Notes under the pieces: model-generated
Databases searched by the model: none
What the model saw: the letters and a program-made list of their open reading frames with translations, nothing else
Told to the model about the DNA's origin: nothing
Program-made: the position numbers and the translations under genes
From: Campylobacter sp. RM16189
GTDB lineage: Bacteria > Campylobacterota > Campylobacteria > Campylobacterales > Campylobacteraceae
Length of the DNA: 64,000 nucleotides
NCBI RefSeq assembly: GCF_012978815.1
Contig: NZ_LIWR01000005.1
Location: 1 to 64,000 of the forward strand
Reading direction: 5' to 3'
Part shown: positions 15,787 to 25,411 of the stretch, one piece after another
Position numbering within the stretch: position 1 is the stretch's first letter
How the letters are laid out: every line of letters starts with the position of its first letter

Positions 15787-17080
15787 CTTTTGCGCCAAAG
15801 AATTTATAGAAAAATCCGCTTTTATTAATCTGCTTTGTTCGACTTATGGCAAGAGCTCCGCTTGGGATATTTGAGGCTATTGTGCTTCCAGCCGCTATTA
15901 ATACATTATCTTCTACGGTTACAGGCGCGATCAGCTGAGTATCGCTACCTATGAATACATTTTTACCTATTTTTGTTTTATGTTTTGCTTTGCCATCGTA
16001 GTTGCAAGTTATGGTTCCGCATCCTACGTTTGTGCCTTCTTCTATTTCACAATCTCCAAGATAGCTTAAATGCCCAGCCTTTACGCCGTTTAACTTGCCG
16101 GCCTTTACCTCTACAAAATTTCCAATATGAGTATTTTTGATATGAGAATTTGGGCGAATATGCGCCAGAGGTCCGATGTCAGAGTTTTCTATCACGCTAT
16201 TTTCTATCACGCTTGAACTCTTGATTTTAGAGTTTTTGATAACGCACTCTCCAATTATGCTGACGTTTTCTTCTATCTCGCACTCATCTTCAAATTTTGC
16301 CCTGCTGTCGATATAAACAGTATCGCTTAGACGCATCAGCACGCCAGCTTGCATCCATTTTTTTCTAATCTCTTTTTGCATCAAATTTTGAGCTATATCT
16401 AGCTGAAATTTATCGTTTATGCCCATAAAATTTTGTTCATCCACCAAGACGGCACTGCACTTTAAATTTAGCTTATTTGCGATTTTAATAGCATCTGTTA
16501 AATAATATTCATTCTGTGCGTTTTGGTTTTGTATGAGAGGTAAAATTTTCTTTAAAGCCTCGCTTTTAAAGCAGTAACAACCTGCGTTAACGCTTTTTAT
16601 TAGCCTTTGGGTTTCGCTTGCGTCTTTTTGCTCGACTATATCTTCTATAGTGCTGCCGTTCATTATGACTCTACCGTATCCTTGAGGATTTGCTGATTCA
16701 AAGATACTCACGGATATATCGGCATTTGCCGAGCTTAGTCTTATCAGATCGTTTGTTTTTACAAGAGGCATATCTCCGCACATTATGATTATTTTTTCAC
16801 TTGTTAGGCAAATATCTTTAAGAGCTCCTGCTGTGCCAGGGAACTCTTTTAAATTTTGCTCATAAATTTTTGTTTTTGGGAAAAATTCTTTTATTTTAGC
16901 CTCTACAATCTCTTTTTGATAGCTTAAAACCACGCTTACATCATCGCTTATTTCGTAGGCTTTTCTTAAAATATGCACTATCATAGCCTCTCCGCAAAGC
17001 TCGAAAAGCACTTTTGGCTTTGTTGATTTCATCCTTGTGCCAAGACCTGCAGCAAGCACTACCACGCCTATATTGCTCAT
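15776..17080 (-). CDS. glmU: Bifunctional UDP-GlcNAc pyrophosphorylase / GlcN-1-P acetyltransferase
   Basis: GlmU acetylates glucosamine-1-phosphate and couples it to UTP, giving UDP-GlcNAc for peptidoglycan and LOS. The 434-residue protein starts with the nucleotidyltransferase box LAAGLGTRMKSTKPKVL (about 9-25), keeps CGDMPL and EYYLTDAI, then has a left-handed beta-helix made of hexapeptide repeats from about residue 240, with NYDGKAKHKT in the acetyl-CoA region. It heads the minus-strand operon glmU-coaBC-hyp-uppS-peptidase-lptG-truA. Confidence 0.96.
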   Translation of the reverse strand: MSNIGVVVLAAGLGTRMKSTKPKVLFELCGEAMIVHILRKAYEISDDVSVVLSYQKEIVEAKIKEFFPKTKIYEQNLKEFPGTAGALKDICLTSEKIIIMCGDMPLVKTNDLIRLSSANADISVSIFESANPQGYGRVIMNGSTIEDIVEQKDASETQRLIKSVNAGCYCFKSEALKKILPLIQNQNAQNEYYLTDAIKIANKLNLKCSAVLVDEQNFMGINDKFQLDIAQNLMQKEIRKKWMQAGVLMRLSDTVYIDSRAKFEDECEIEENVSIIGECVIKNSKIKSSSVIENSVIENSDIGPLAHIRPNSHIKNTHIGNFVEVKAGKLNGVKAGHLSYLGDCEIEEGTNVGCGTITCNYDGKAKHKTKIGKNVFIGSDTQLIAPVTVEDNVLIAAGSTIASNIPSGALAISRTKQINKSGFFYKFFGAKDEK

Positions 17081-17353
17081 TTTAATTCCTCGAGGTGTTT
17101 AAAAATTTGAAATAAATTTTATCTTGTAGTTGCTAAATAGTTGATTAACTAATATCTTAATTATTAATATACAACTTTAATAATTATTACTAATTTTATT
17201 CAAATACAAGATAGCGCTTCTATTTCATTATCAATATATTTTATCTATATCTATAAAAATTTAAAAAAGAGCTAATATTAATCAAATTTTAACTGCTTTT
17301 CAACTAAAAGAAATTAAAATAGTAAAAAATTTTAACTGCAAAGAGGGTTTAGA
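17081..17353. promoter_or_regulatory. Divergent promoter region glmU / motA with a 13-bp direct repeat
   Basis: The 273 bases are very AT-rich. AAATTTTAACTGC occurs exactly twice in the same orientation, at 17284-17296 and 17327-17339 (43 bases apart), the second copy ending just before the motA ribosome site AGAGGG. No clear sigma-28 or sigma-54 motif was recognised. The repeat could bind a regulator of motAB. Confidence 0.4.
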
Positions 17354-18121
17354 ATGGATTTAGGAACCGTTGTTGGTTGGATTTTGATTATGGTTTTGCT
17401 ATTTGGCTCGATGGCCATAGGCGTTGGTATCGGTCCTTATATAGATATTCCATCCGTTATGATTGTTTTTGGAGGAACTGCTGGTTGTCTATTAGTTGGC
17501 TTTAAAATGGAGCAGATGAAAAAGCTGTTTACGTTTTATGGTGTTGCAGTTAAGCCAAAACTTTTTAATCTTCCTGAAATAGTTAAAAAAATGGTTGAAT
17601 ATTCTACGAAAGCAAGAAGAGATGGAATCTTAGCTCTTGAAAATGACGCTAACAACGAAACTGACGAATTTTTAAAAAAGGGCCTTTCTATGGCTGTAGA
17701 TGGTAATGAGCCAGACGCCATTAGAGCTTTGCTTGAAATAGATATGGAGCAAACCAGCTCAAGACATACTGATAATATTAAAATTTTTGATCAGGTTGCA
17801 GGTTTTGCAGGCTCTATGGGTATGATAGGAACGCTAATCGGACTTGTTGCGATGCTTTTAAATATGTCAGATCCTTCGGCGATTGGTCCATCTATGGCTG
17901 TTGCTTTGATAACCACTCTTTATGGAGCGATGATAGGAAACATACTAGGAGCTCCAGTGGCAAATATCCTTAGCATTCGCGATAAGGATGAAAGCCTTGC
18001 TAAAACAATAATAATCGAAGGTATTATGGCTATTCAAGCAGGTGACAACCCAAGAACTCTTGAAACAAAACTTTTATCCTTTTTACCGCCAAAAGATAGA
18101 GTAAGTCAGTTTGATAGGTAA
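17354..18121 (+). CDS. motA: Flagellar motor stator protein MotA
   Basis: MotA forms the proton channel with MotB and pushes on the rotor protein FliG. The 255-residue protein has four membrane helices (two at the N-terminus, about 5-25 and 32-50; two at about 155-175 and 185-210), with the cytoplasmic loop between helices 2 and 3 holding the charged torque-generating segment. The conserved GMIGTLIGLVAMLLNM and LITTLYGAMIGN blocks are present. motB follows after five bases and fliP overlaps motB, so the three are one operon. Confidence 0.95.
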   Translation: MDLGTVVGWILIMVLLFGSMAIGVGIGPYIDIPSVMIVFGGTAGCLLVGFKMEQMKKLFTFYGVAVKPKLFNLPEIVKKMVEYSTKARRDGILALENDANNETDEFLKKGLSMAVDGNEPDAIRALLEIDMEQTSSRHTDNIKIFDQVAGFAGSMGMIGTLIGLVAMLLNMSDPSAIGPSMAVALITTLYGAMIGNILGAPVANILSIRDKDESLAKTIIIEGIMAIQAGDNPRTLETKLLSFLPPKDRVSQFDR

Positions 18122-18126
18122 TAAAA

Positions 18127-18906
18127 ATGGCTAAAAAACTAATTGATCCGGCTGATTGTCCTAAATGTTTGCCGGCGTGGCTTGCATCTTTTGGTGACTT
18201 GATGTCTCTTTTGCTATGTTTTTTCGTCCTTCTTCTTTCTATGAGTACTATGGATGCCAAAAAGCTTGAGGCGGCTATAGGCTCGCTTAGCGGAGCTTTG
18301 GGCGTGCTTGAAGGCGGAAGAAGACCTGACGTAGCGGCTGAACAAAATGAGGAATTTCACTCCGCTGCAAAGCTACCAACCACTGATATACAATCAAAAT
18401 TTCAGCAGACTGTAAAATCCATAAATGAGCTTTTGCATGCAAGCGGATCTCCGGAAGTATCATTTGAAGAGAGCGAGGATGGATTTATCATAAGATTGCC
18501 TGCTAGTTTGTTATTTGAAAAGGGTAAGGCAAATTTACAAAACTATGATGCGATTTTGTTTTTGAGACGAATTTCTATGGTGATAGATAAGCTTCCCGAA
18601 GATATCGTAGCAAACGTTATAGGGCATACCGATAATCAAACGCCAGATAGTCTAAGTATATATAAAAACAATTGGGAACTCTCATCCGCAAGAGCCATGA
18701 GTGTAGTTGATGAGCTTATCAAAAATGGAGTCAATCCTAAAAAACTGATGGCTTCAGCTAAAGCTGAATTTGAGCCTTTTGCTCCAAACACAACAGAGCA
18801 AGGCAGGGAGAAAAATCGTAGAGTAGAAATTCACTTCATATCTATGAATTCTAAAAATAAAGAAAAAACGCAAAAAAGCATACTTGACATGCAGGGAGCT
18901 CAGTGA
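18127..18906 (+). CDS. motB: Flagellar motor stator protein MotB
   Basis: The 259-residue protein has a short N-terminus, one membrane helix with the proton-carrying Asp24 (SFGDLMSLLLCFFVLLLS), a linker with the plug segment, and a C-terminal OmpA-like peptidoglycan-binding domain (IGHTDN about residue 165, ENRRVEIHF-like EKNRRVEIHF near 230). It anchors the stator to the wall. Two cysteines, Cys11 and Cys14, lie before the helix in a CPKC motif, which is worth noting but has no known role that I can name. Confidence 0.95.
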   Translation: MAKKLIDPADCPKCLPAWLASFGDLMSLLLCFFVLLLSMSTMDAKKLEAAIGSLSGALGVLEGGRRPDVAAEQNEEFHSAAKLPTTDIQSKFQQTVKSINELLHASGSPEVSFEESEDGFIIRLPASLLFEKGKANLQNYDAILFLRRISMVIDKLPEDIVANVIGHTDNQTPDSLSIYKNNWELSSARAMSVVDELIKNGVNPKKLMASAKAEFEPFAPNTTEQGREKNRRVEIHFISMNSKNKEKTQKSILDMQGAQ

Positions 18907-19637
18907 AAAAGGTACTGATATTATTATCGGTCGCTTTTGTGCTATTTGCCGATGATACTGTAACTATCCCGACCGTAAATTTAACCCTAACGGCACCCGA
19001 TACGCCACAACAACTCGTAACCTCGCTAAACGTATTAATCGTCTTAACGATACTAACCCTTGCGCCTTCGCTTGTTTTTATGATGACAAGTTTTTTAAGG
19101 CTTATCATCGTATTTTCATTTTTACGCCAAGCTATGGGAACTCAGCAGATGCCCCCATCTACCGTGCTTATCTCACTTGCCATGGTTCTTACGTTTTTTA
19201 TCATGGAGCCTGTAGTAAAGCAGTCTTATGACGTAGCCGTTAAGCCCTATCTAGATGAGAAGATAAGCTATCAAGTCGCATTTGAAGAGGGAGTTAAGCC
19301 GTTTAAAGAATTTATGATAAAAAATACCAGAGAAAAGGATTTGGCTCTGTTTTTCCGCATAAGAAATTTGCCAAATCCGCAAAATATCGAAGAAATTCCG
19401 CTAACTATAACCATGAGTGCATTTATGATAAGCGAGCTAAAGACCGCTTTTGAGATAGCGTTTTTGATATATCTGCCGTTTTTGGTTATAGATATGGTTG
19501 TAAGCTCCGTGCTTATGAGTATGGGTATGATGATGCTTCCTCCTACTATGATTTCTCTACCTTTTAAGCTGCTTATCTTCGTGCTTGTAGATGGCTGGAA
19601 TCTGCTTGTTATGAATTTGGTGCGGAGTTTTCATTAG
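18903..19637 (+). CDS. fliP: Flagellar export apparatus protein FliP
   Basis: FliP forms, with FliQ and FliR, the export gate of the flagellar type III secretion system. The 244-residue protein has a cleavable-type N-terminal signal (KKVLILLSVAFVLFA), the LTLAPSLVFMMTSFLRLIIV helix, MGTQQMPPSTVLISLAM, a periplasmic loop, and the C-terminal SMGMMMLPPTMISLPFKLLIF. It starts with GTG 18903, overlapping the motB stop. Linkage to motAB differs from C. jejuni, where I recall fliP beside glmU. Here glmU is also close, divergent across motAB. Confidence 0.95.
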   Translation: MKKVLILLSVAFVLFADDTVTIPTVNLTLTAPDTPQQLVTSLNVLIVLTILTLAPSLVFMMTSFLRLIIVFSFLRQAMGTQQMPPSTVLISLAMVLTFFIMEPVVKQSYDVAVKPYLDEKISYQVAFEEGVKPFKEFMIKNTREKDLALFFRIRNLPNPQNIEEIPLTITMSAFMISELKTAFEIAFLIYLPFLVIDMVVSSVLMSMGMMMLPPTMISLPFKLLIFVLVDGWNLLVMNLVRSFH

Positions 19638-19674
19638 ATATTTAGTGCTAAAATTTGAATAAAGGATGGCAAAG

Positions 19675-19746
19675 ATGGCATTTAAGTATGAATTTAATCT
19701 ATTTTATCTTTTTAGCAGACATCTAAGCCTTGTGGGTTTAGAATGA
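19675..19746 (+). CDS. Possible 23-residue leader ORF coupled to cmeD
   Basis: A small frame starts at ATG 19675, eight bases after an AAAGGA ribosome site (19661-19666). It encodes 23 residues (MAFKYEFNLFYLFSRHLSL plus VGLE) and stops at TGA 19744-19746. The stop overlaps the cmeD start in an ATGA, the classic sign of translational coupling. It may be a true leader peptide controlling efflux-pump translation or a chance frame. I know of no described homologue. Confidence 0.4.
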   Translation: MAFKYEFNLFYLFSRHLSLVGLE

Positions 19747-21026
19747 AAAAGGCTTGTCTGGTGCTTGCTCTTAGTTTAAGTCTAAGCGCAAGCAGTCTAA
19801 GTGAGATCATAAATTTAGCTCACAGCTCAAATTTGGCTCAAATTTCAAGCATGCAGCCTCAAAAATCACAGCTTAAGCACGAAAGCGTTCGCAGCTCTTA
19901 TATGCCAAATTTAAATTTAAAAGGCGGATATAATTATCATTTGCTAGATCCTAGCATACTAACTCCGAAACAGAGCTTGCAAATTTTAGCCAGTATCGAG
20001 TTTTTGTTATATGACGGAGGCAAAAGAGAGGCGAGCTTAGCCGCGCTTAAACACCTGCACGGAAGTGAAATTTTAAAAAACGAGGATTTTAAAAACTCTC
20101 TTTCTCTTGATATTTGCAGGCTTTACTTTAACTTCATTGCGCTAAATGAGATCATAAAAGCAAAAGAGTCTCAGATAAACTATCTTAAAAACGCCCTTGA
20201 TAGGCTTGAGAAATTTTACTCCGCCGGACTTGCGGCGATTGATGAGTTTGAAGCGATCAAGGCTAAATTTCACGCTGCAAAGGTTGAAGCGCTAAGCTAT
20301 AAGCAAAAGCAAGATGAGATAAACAGCAAGATAAATCTGCTCACAAATGAAATTTTAACCCCTTCAAGCGGCTCTAGGATAGATGAGCCAAATTTGGCGC
20401 AGGGTTCAAACAAAACGGCTCTTAAAGTCCTTGAAGAAGAATTTAAGGCAAGCCGTGAGGATATAAAGATCGCAGGCTCAGCTACGCTTCCGCAAATTTT
20501 CATTAAAGACACTTACTCCGTCTACCGAAACGACTTTGACAACGACTTCTCTTCGCTTAATCCTAGGTTTCAGGCTATAACGCCTTATCTTGATACGATT
20601 TTTAAGAAAAGACACAGGACAAACGAGATAACCCTTGGTTTCTCTTGGAAAATTTTTGATTTTGAAGCAACCAGCAAAGAAAAGCAGATCAAACAAATAG
20701 CATCAAATCAAGCCGCTTTGAATTTGGAACAGAAGAGACTTGAAAATAGGATAAATTTGCAAAATTTAAAAAACGAATTAAATATCTTAAAAGAAAAAAT
20801 TAATGCCAATGAGCTGGCGCTAAAAGCCGCTAATAGCTCTTATGAGGCGGTTTTTAAAAAATATGAAGCGGGATTTAGTGGATATGTGGAGTTTTTGCAG
20901 GCATTAACAGCTAAATTTGAAGCCCAAAGCGGGCTTGAGCTGAGCAAGGATGAATACGAGATAAAAAAGGCCGAGTTCTTGTATGAAAACGGCGAGGAAA
21001 TTTTAAAGCGAGTAGTAGAGCGATGA
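19743..21026 (+). CDS. cmeD: Outer-membrane efflux channel of the CmeDEF pump
   Basis: This 427-residue TolC-family protein has a signal peptide (KKACLVLALSLSLSASS), long helical hairpins, and beta segments (LNLKGGYNYHLL about 58; EITLGFSWKIFDF about 298). It gives the drug pump its exit through the outer membrane. Size and order (about 424, 246 and 1005 residues in C. jejuni CmeDEF as I recall) fit closely. The next gene overlaps by four bases. Its start is ATG 19743 inside the ATGA shared with the small leader ORF. Confidence 0.85.
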   Translation: MKKACLVLALSLSLSASSLSEIINLAHSSNLAQISSMQPQKSQLKHESVRSSYMPNLNLKGGYNYHLLDPSILTPKQSLQILASIEFLLYDGGKREASLAALKHLHGSEILKNEDFKNSLSLDICRLYFNFIALNEIIKAKESQINYLKNALDRLEKFYSAGLAAIDEFEAIKAKFHAAKVEALSYKQKQDEINSKINLLTNEILTPSSGSRIDEPNLAQGSNKTALKVLEEEFKASREDIKIAGSATLPQIFIKDTYSVYRNDFDNDFSSLNPRFQAITPYLDTIFKKRHRTNEITLGFSWKIFDFEATSKEKQIKQIASNQAALNLEQKRLENRINLQNLKNELNILKEKINANELALKAANSSYEAVFKKYEAGFSGYVEFLQALTAKFEAQSGLELSKDEYEIKKAEFLYENGEEILKRVVER

Positions 21027-21766
21027 ATAGAATTTTAGGAATCTTAACCACTCTTTGCCTGATACTATCTGCGCAAGAGCAAATTTATGCAAATTTTGAC
21101 GTAGTGGCTAAACACAGCGCAGAGCTTGCCATAAAGAGTTTTGGCATAGTTAAAAAGGTAAATGTGGATGTTTCCGATATGGTAAAAAAGGGCGATGTCT
21201 TAGTTGAGCTTGAAAACGAGAGTGAAAAAATCGCGCTTGAAGCGGCTAAAAATGATTTAGAGCTTGCAAATTTGGCTCTTAAGCATGCTAAAGACATATT
21301 GGAACGCTTTAAAAAAGTAAAAAGCGTAACTTCTACTCAGGCTTACGAGGATGCCGAATTTGAGTTTAAGCGAGCTAGTTTAGCGGTGCAAAAGGCAAAA
21401 ATCGCTATCAAAAACGCAAACGAAATGCTTGAAAACAAACTTCTTAAAGCGCCTTTTGACGGTACAATATCCAAAAAGAGCATCGAAGTAGGCGAAGGTG
21501 TGGGTGGAGTGGCTCAAAGGCTCATTGGTATATTTTCATATCCTGAAGTTAAGCTTATGATCAGCTATGATGAGAAATTTAAAGATGTAGTAAAAGTAGG
21601 AAGCGAGTTTAGGTATAAGCTTGACGGCTCAAACGAAGAAATGGTAGGCGCTATAGCTTTAATTCATCCTAAAATAGATACGAAAACACGTAAAATTTAC
21701 GCTGAAGTTTATGCGCAAGGTCTTATGCCGGGGCTTTTTGGCGAGGGATATATAACGGTGAAATAG
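21023..21766 (+). CDS. cmeE: Periplasmic adaptor of the CmeDEF pump
   Basis: This short (247-residue) HlyD/AcrA-type membrane fusion protein has a signal peptide ending near SAQEQ, a split lipoyl domain (VDVSDMVKKGDVLVELENE and KAPFDGTISKKSIEVGEGV), an alpha-helical hairpin between the halves, and a beta-barrel to the end. It links the inner-membrane transporter CmeF to the channel CmeD. The family is often 350-400 residues; the compact form matches CmeE. cmeF starts right after the stop codon. Confidence 0.85.
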   Translation: MNRILGILTTLCLILSAQEQIYANFDVVAKHSAELAIKSFGIVKKVNVDVSDMVKKGDVLVELENESEKIALEAAKNDLELANLALKHAKDILERFKKVKSVTSTQAYEDAEFEFKRASLAVQKAKIAIKNANEMLENKLLKAPFDGTISKKSIEVGEGVGGVAQRLIGIFSYPEVKLMISYDEKFKDVVKVGSEFRYKLDGSNEEMVGAIALIHPKIDTKTRKIYAEVYAQGLMPGLFGEGYITVK

Positions 21767-24700
21767 ATGTATAGATTTGCCATAAATAGACCCATAACGA
21801 CTTTGATGATATTTATGTCGCTTGTCGTTTTTGGCATTATGTCGCTACAAAGAATGCCTGTAAATCTCTTTCCCGAAATTGAAATTCCGCTCATTAAGAT
21901 CACTACTTACTCGGGCGGAGATATGAATTTAATCGAGTCAAAAGTCACTAAAAAGATAGAAGATGAGATCTCTACTATTGACGGCATAGATAAAATTCAC
22001 TCATACAGCTACAACAATCTAAGCGTGGTGCTTATACAGTTTGACCTTGAAAAAGATATCAACGTAGCTGCCGATGACGTGCGAGATAAGGTTAGTAAAG
22101 CGGGCGTTGAAGGTAGAAGCGAGATAGAAAAGATCAAAGGAACGGGCGATAGAATTTTAAACATATTTATAAGCTCAAACAGTGGCGATGAAGTCGCTCT
22201 TATGAAGATTGTGGAAGAGAAGGTAAAGCCATTTTTACAGCGCATTGACGGGATAGGCAAGGTTGATGATACGGGATTTTTGCAGCCTCAGGTGAAAATT
22301 TACCTTGATCCTTTTAAGCTTGATAAATTTGGTTTGAATGCAAACGATGTCGTAAATTTGATCAAGACTCAAAACTTAAAAGCCCCTTTAGGCAAGCTTG
22401 AAAACGAAAATTCCGAACTCTTTTTAAAGAGCAATTTTGATGCAAGCAGCATAGATGAGCTTAAAGAGCTTAGGCTTGCAAGCGGGATATTTTTAAAAGA
22501 TGTTGCGCGCATAGAGCTTGATAAAAAAGATACCGATAGCATCGCCGTGATGAACGGCAAGCAAGGCGTCATGCTTGAGCTTTTAAAGATAAGCGGAGTA
22601 AATGCGCTAGCTACGATAGAAAACGTAAAAGCTAAGATAGATGAGTTAAGGCAGATCGTGGGCAGCGAGTATGAGCTAAAGATCGCCTTTGATAACAGCG
22701 AAAACATCACAAAGCACATCAGGCAAGTCGGCTTTGATATGGTGCTTGGCGTTGTTTTGACTATCTTTATAGTATTTTTCTTTCTTAGGAATTTTAGCTC
22801 TACCGTTATCTCTGCACTTTCCATACCTACGAGCATTATCGGGACGTTTTTTATTATTGATATGCTTGGATTTGATCTAAATCGCCTTACTTTGATAGCA
22901 CTTACGCTTGGGATCGGAATTTTTATCGATGATGCGATAGTCGTTATAGAAAATATCTCAAAAAAGATGCAAGAGGGCGAGACAAACCCGCTAAAAGCAA
23001 GTTTTGCGGGAGTGGGCGAGATAACATTTAGCGTACTTTCTATAAGTGCCGTTTTGCTTTGCGTGTTTGTGCCTATTGCGTTCATGGAAGGCATTGTGGG
23101 TAGATACTTTAACTCCTTTGCCATGAGCGTAGCGGGCGGTATCGTGGTATCGTTTTTTGTATCCATTATGCTTATACCAAGCCTTGGGGCTAGGTTTTTA
23201 AACGCGCAAGAGGGCAAATTTTTTCATCTTACAGAGCCTTTTTTCGTCGCTCTTGAAAACGGCTATGCGTGGCTTTTGGGGCTTATTTTAAAATTTAAAA
23301 CTCTATTTGTAGTTTTAAGCCTTGCCTTGCTTGCGCTTTGTATGAGCCTTGCCATGAAAGTCGGCATGGATTTTATGCCTATTGAAGATAATGGCGAATT
23401 TGAAATTTTCATTAAAGCCCAGCCCGGAATTTCACTTGTTGCTATGAGTGAAAAGTCCTCGGTTGTGCTTGATGAGCTAAATAAAGACCCGCGTGTGGAT
23501 TATGCCTATATGCTTGTAGGATATACCGACGCCAAGGATGCTTTTAAGGCTAAAATTTACGCTAAATTAAAAGACATAAAAGAGCGAAAAGATAGGCAGC
23601 CTCAGATCATGGAAGAGTATAGAAATAAGCTTAAGATCGATGATTTAAATATCAAAATTTCAGCCCTTCCTATGGTCGATGCAGGCGGAGCAAACGAGCC
23701 TGTGCAGCTAGTTATCACGGGTGATAGCTTAGAAAAACTTGATGAAATTTTATCTCAGGCTAGGCAAATTTTAGAGAGCGTTAGCGGAGTTGTCGATATA
23801 AGCAGCGACAACGAAGATAGGATAAATCAGCTTGAAATTTCGGTAAATAAAGAAAAAGCCAAGCGTCTTGGCATAAGCGAATATGATATCACAAGGGTGG
23901 TTTACGGCTCTTTTGGGCAAAATTTCCTCGGCTCTTTTGATGATGGTAACGACCAATACGACATAATGCTTAGGTTTGATGACGAGCATAGAAAAGATGT
24001 ATCTTCGCTTGAAAAGCTGCGTATAAGAAGCGCAAGCGGCGAGAGTGTCGCGCTAAATTCGGTCGCAAATTTTAAGCTTACCAAGACTTTTTCATCGATT
24101 ATGCGATTTAACAAACAGCGTCAAATTCTAATCGTGGCAAATGTGGATAATATTCCGCTTGATAACGTGCAAAAGGTCGTTGACGAGCAAATCCCAAGCA
24201 TACTGCCTAAAGGATATGATTACCGCATGACGGGCTTTATAGAGCTAATGAATGATACGAACGAGGCGTTTATATTTACCATTAGCCTTAGCGTAATTCT
24301 CATATACATGATACTAGCCGCACTTTATGAGAGCCTTATCATGCCTTTTATCATCATGATATCTATGCCGCTTGCATTTGGCGGAGTTGCCGTGGGGCTT
24401 TATCTAAGCGGAAATTCGTTTAGTCTTTTTGTGATGGTCGGAGCTATTTTGCTATTTGGAATGGTCGGTAAAAACGCCATTTTGGTTGTGGATTTTGCAA
24501 ACAGATACGCAAACGAGGGCATGAATGTAAATGAAGCCATCATAAAGGCGGGCTCAAAGCGGCTAAGAGCGATACTAATGACAACCTTTGCGATGATATT
24601 TGCCATGCTTCCGCTTGCTCTCTCAAGAGGAGCGGGCTATGAGGGCAACTCGCCTATGGCTATATCTATCATCTCAGGGCTCATTAGCTCTACGATCCTT

Positions 24701-24787
24701 ACGCTATTTTTGGTACCTGCGCTATTTGGCATAACGTATAAAGTAGATAAGTTTATCGGTAAAATTTACAAAAGAGATGAAATTTAA
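21767..24787 (+). CDS. cmeF: RND multidrug transporter CmeF
   Basis: The 1006-residue transporter has twelve membrane helices in the AcrB pattern (one N-terminal, five around 325-520, one near 510, five around 830-1000), two large periplasmic loops, and the proton-relay Asp pair in TLGIGIFIDDAIVVIENI (about residues 380-397). It pumps drugs and bile compounds out of the cell using the proton gradient. It is the third gene of cmeDEF, and a Sel1 lipoprotein gene follows nine bases later. No local repressor gene (such as cmeR) is visible. Confidence 0.92.
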   Translation: MYRFAINRPITTLMIFMSLVVFGIMSLQRMPVNLFPEIEIPLIKITTYSGGDMNLIESKVTKKIEDEISTIDGIDKIHSYSYNNLSVVLIQFDLEKDINVAADDVRDKVSKAGVEGRSEIEKIKGTGDRILNIFISSNSGDEVALMKIVEEKVKPFLQRIDGIGKVDDTGFLQPQVKIYLDPFKLDKFGLNANDVVNLIKTQNLKAPLGKLENENSELFLKSNFDASSIDELKELRLASGIFLKDVARIELDKKDTDSIAVMNGKQGVMLELLKISGVNALATIENVKAKIDELRQIVGSEYELKIAFDNSENITKHIRQVGFDMVLGVVLTIFIVFFFLRNFSSTVISALSIPTSIIGTFFIIDMLGFDLNRLTLIALTLGIGIFIDDAIVVIENISKKMQEGETNPLKASFAGVGEITFSVLSISAVLLCVFVPIAFMEGIVGRYFNSFAMSVAGGIVVSFFVSIMLIPSLGARFLNAQEGKFFHLTEPFFVALENGYAWLLGLILKFKTLFVVLSLALLALCMSLAMKVGMDFMPIEDNGEFEIFIKAQPGISLVAMSEKSSVVLDELNKDPRVDYAYMLVGYTDAKDAFKAKIYAKLKDIKERKDRQPQIMEEYRNKLKIDDLNIKISALPMVDAGGANEPVQLVITGDSLEKLDEILSQARQILESVSGVVDISSDNEDRINQLEISVNKEKAKRLGISEYDITRVVYGSFGQNFLGSFDDGNDQYDIMLRFDDEHRKDVSSLEKLRIRSASGESVALNSVANFKLTKTFSSIMRFNKQRQILIVANVDNIPLDNVQKVVDEQIPSILPKGYDYRMTGFIELMNDTNEAFIFTISLSVILIYMILAALYESLIMPFIIMISMPLAFGGVAVGLYLSGNSFSLFVMVGAILLFGMVGKNAILVVDFANRYANEGMNVNEAIIKAGSKRLRAILMTTFAMIFAMLPLALSRGAGYEGNSPMAISIISGLISSTILTLFLVPALFGITYKVDKFIGKIYKRDEI

Positions 24788-24796
24788 GGACGCAAA

Positions 24797-25411
24797 ATGA
24801 GCTTTAAGAGTTTTTATCAGCTTGTTTTTATCACGGTTTTATTTAGCGGATGCGCCTCTTTAAACCAGGCTAAAAATCAAAATTTGCATAGCAATTCAAG
24901 CAAAACCGAAGTCAAACAAGAACATATCTGTAAGGATAAAACATCAAGCGAGTGCAATGATATGGGCGTTGAATTTGAGCTTGCAGACGATCTTAAAAGT
25001 GCAGAAATTTGTTATAAAATAGCCTGTAAAAGCGAGCTTGGAGTAGCTTGTTCAAACCTAGGTTCGCTTTATCAGAGATTTGACGGAGATAAAAACGATA
25101 GCGAAGTTATAGCGCTATTTTTAAAAGCTTGCAAGCTAAACAGCAAATACGGCTGTTATAACGCGGGCAATTCATATAGACTAGGCACCGAGACGGGGCA
25201 TAATTTCGTGCGAGCCATAAAGCTGTATGAAAAAGCCTGTATAGATCTTAAGCACTCAAAGAGCTGTACAAATTTAGGCGGTATGCATCATTTCTCTTTA
25301 GGGGTTGAGGGCGGTAGCAGAGATGTGGCTAGGAAGTATTATAAGATGGGTTGCGAGCTTGGCGATGAGGTAGGGTGTAAAAATTTCTCCTTGCTTGAGG
25401 ATAAATTTTAG
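24797..25411 (+). CDS. Sel1-repeat, Cys-rich lipoprotein
   Basis: The 204-residue product has a lipoprotein signal with lipobox LFSGC (Cys19) and then about four Sel1-like helical repeats with paired cysteines (for example IACKSELGVACSNLG, ACKLNSKYGCYNAGN, ACIDLKHSKSCTNLG, GCELGDEVGCKNF). This is the Helicobacter/Campylobacter cysteine-rich Hcp pattern, where each repeat is closed by a disulfide. Role is unknown; such proteins are secreted or surface-associated. It lies right behind cmeF and is probably co-transcribed. It ends within four bases of the convergent histidine kinase gene. Confidence 0.85.
   Translation: MSFKSFYQLVFITVLFSGCASLNQAKNQNLHSNSSKTEVKQEHICKDKTSSECNDMGVEFELADDLKSAEICYKIACKSELGVACSNLGSLYQRFDGDKNDSEVIALFLKACKLNSKYGCYNAGNSYRLGTETGHNFVRAIKLYEKACIDLKHSKSCTNLGGMHHFSLGVEGGSRDVARKYYKMGCELGDEVGCKNFSLLEDKF

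Noticed and set aside
22369..23217. 282-codon minus-strand frame inside cmeF
   Set aside because: It is the shadow of the Leu/Ile-rich membrane helices of cmeF; it has high Ser content and no ribosome site.
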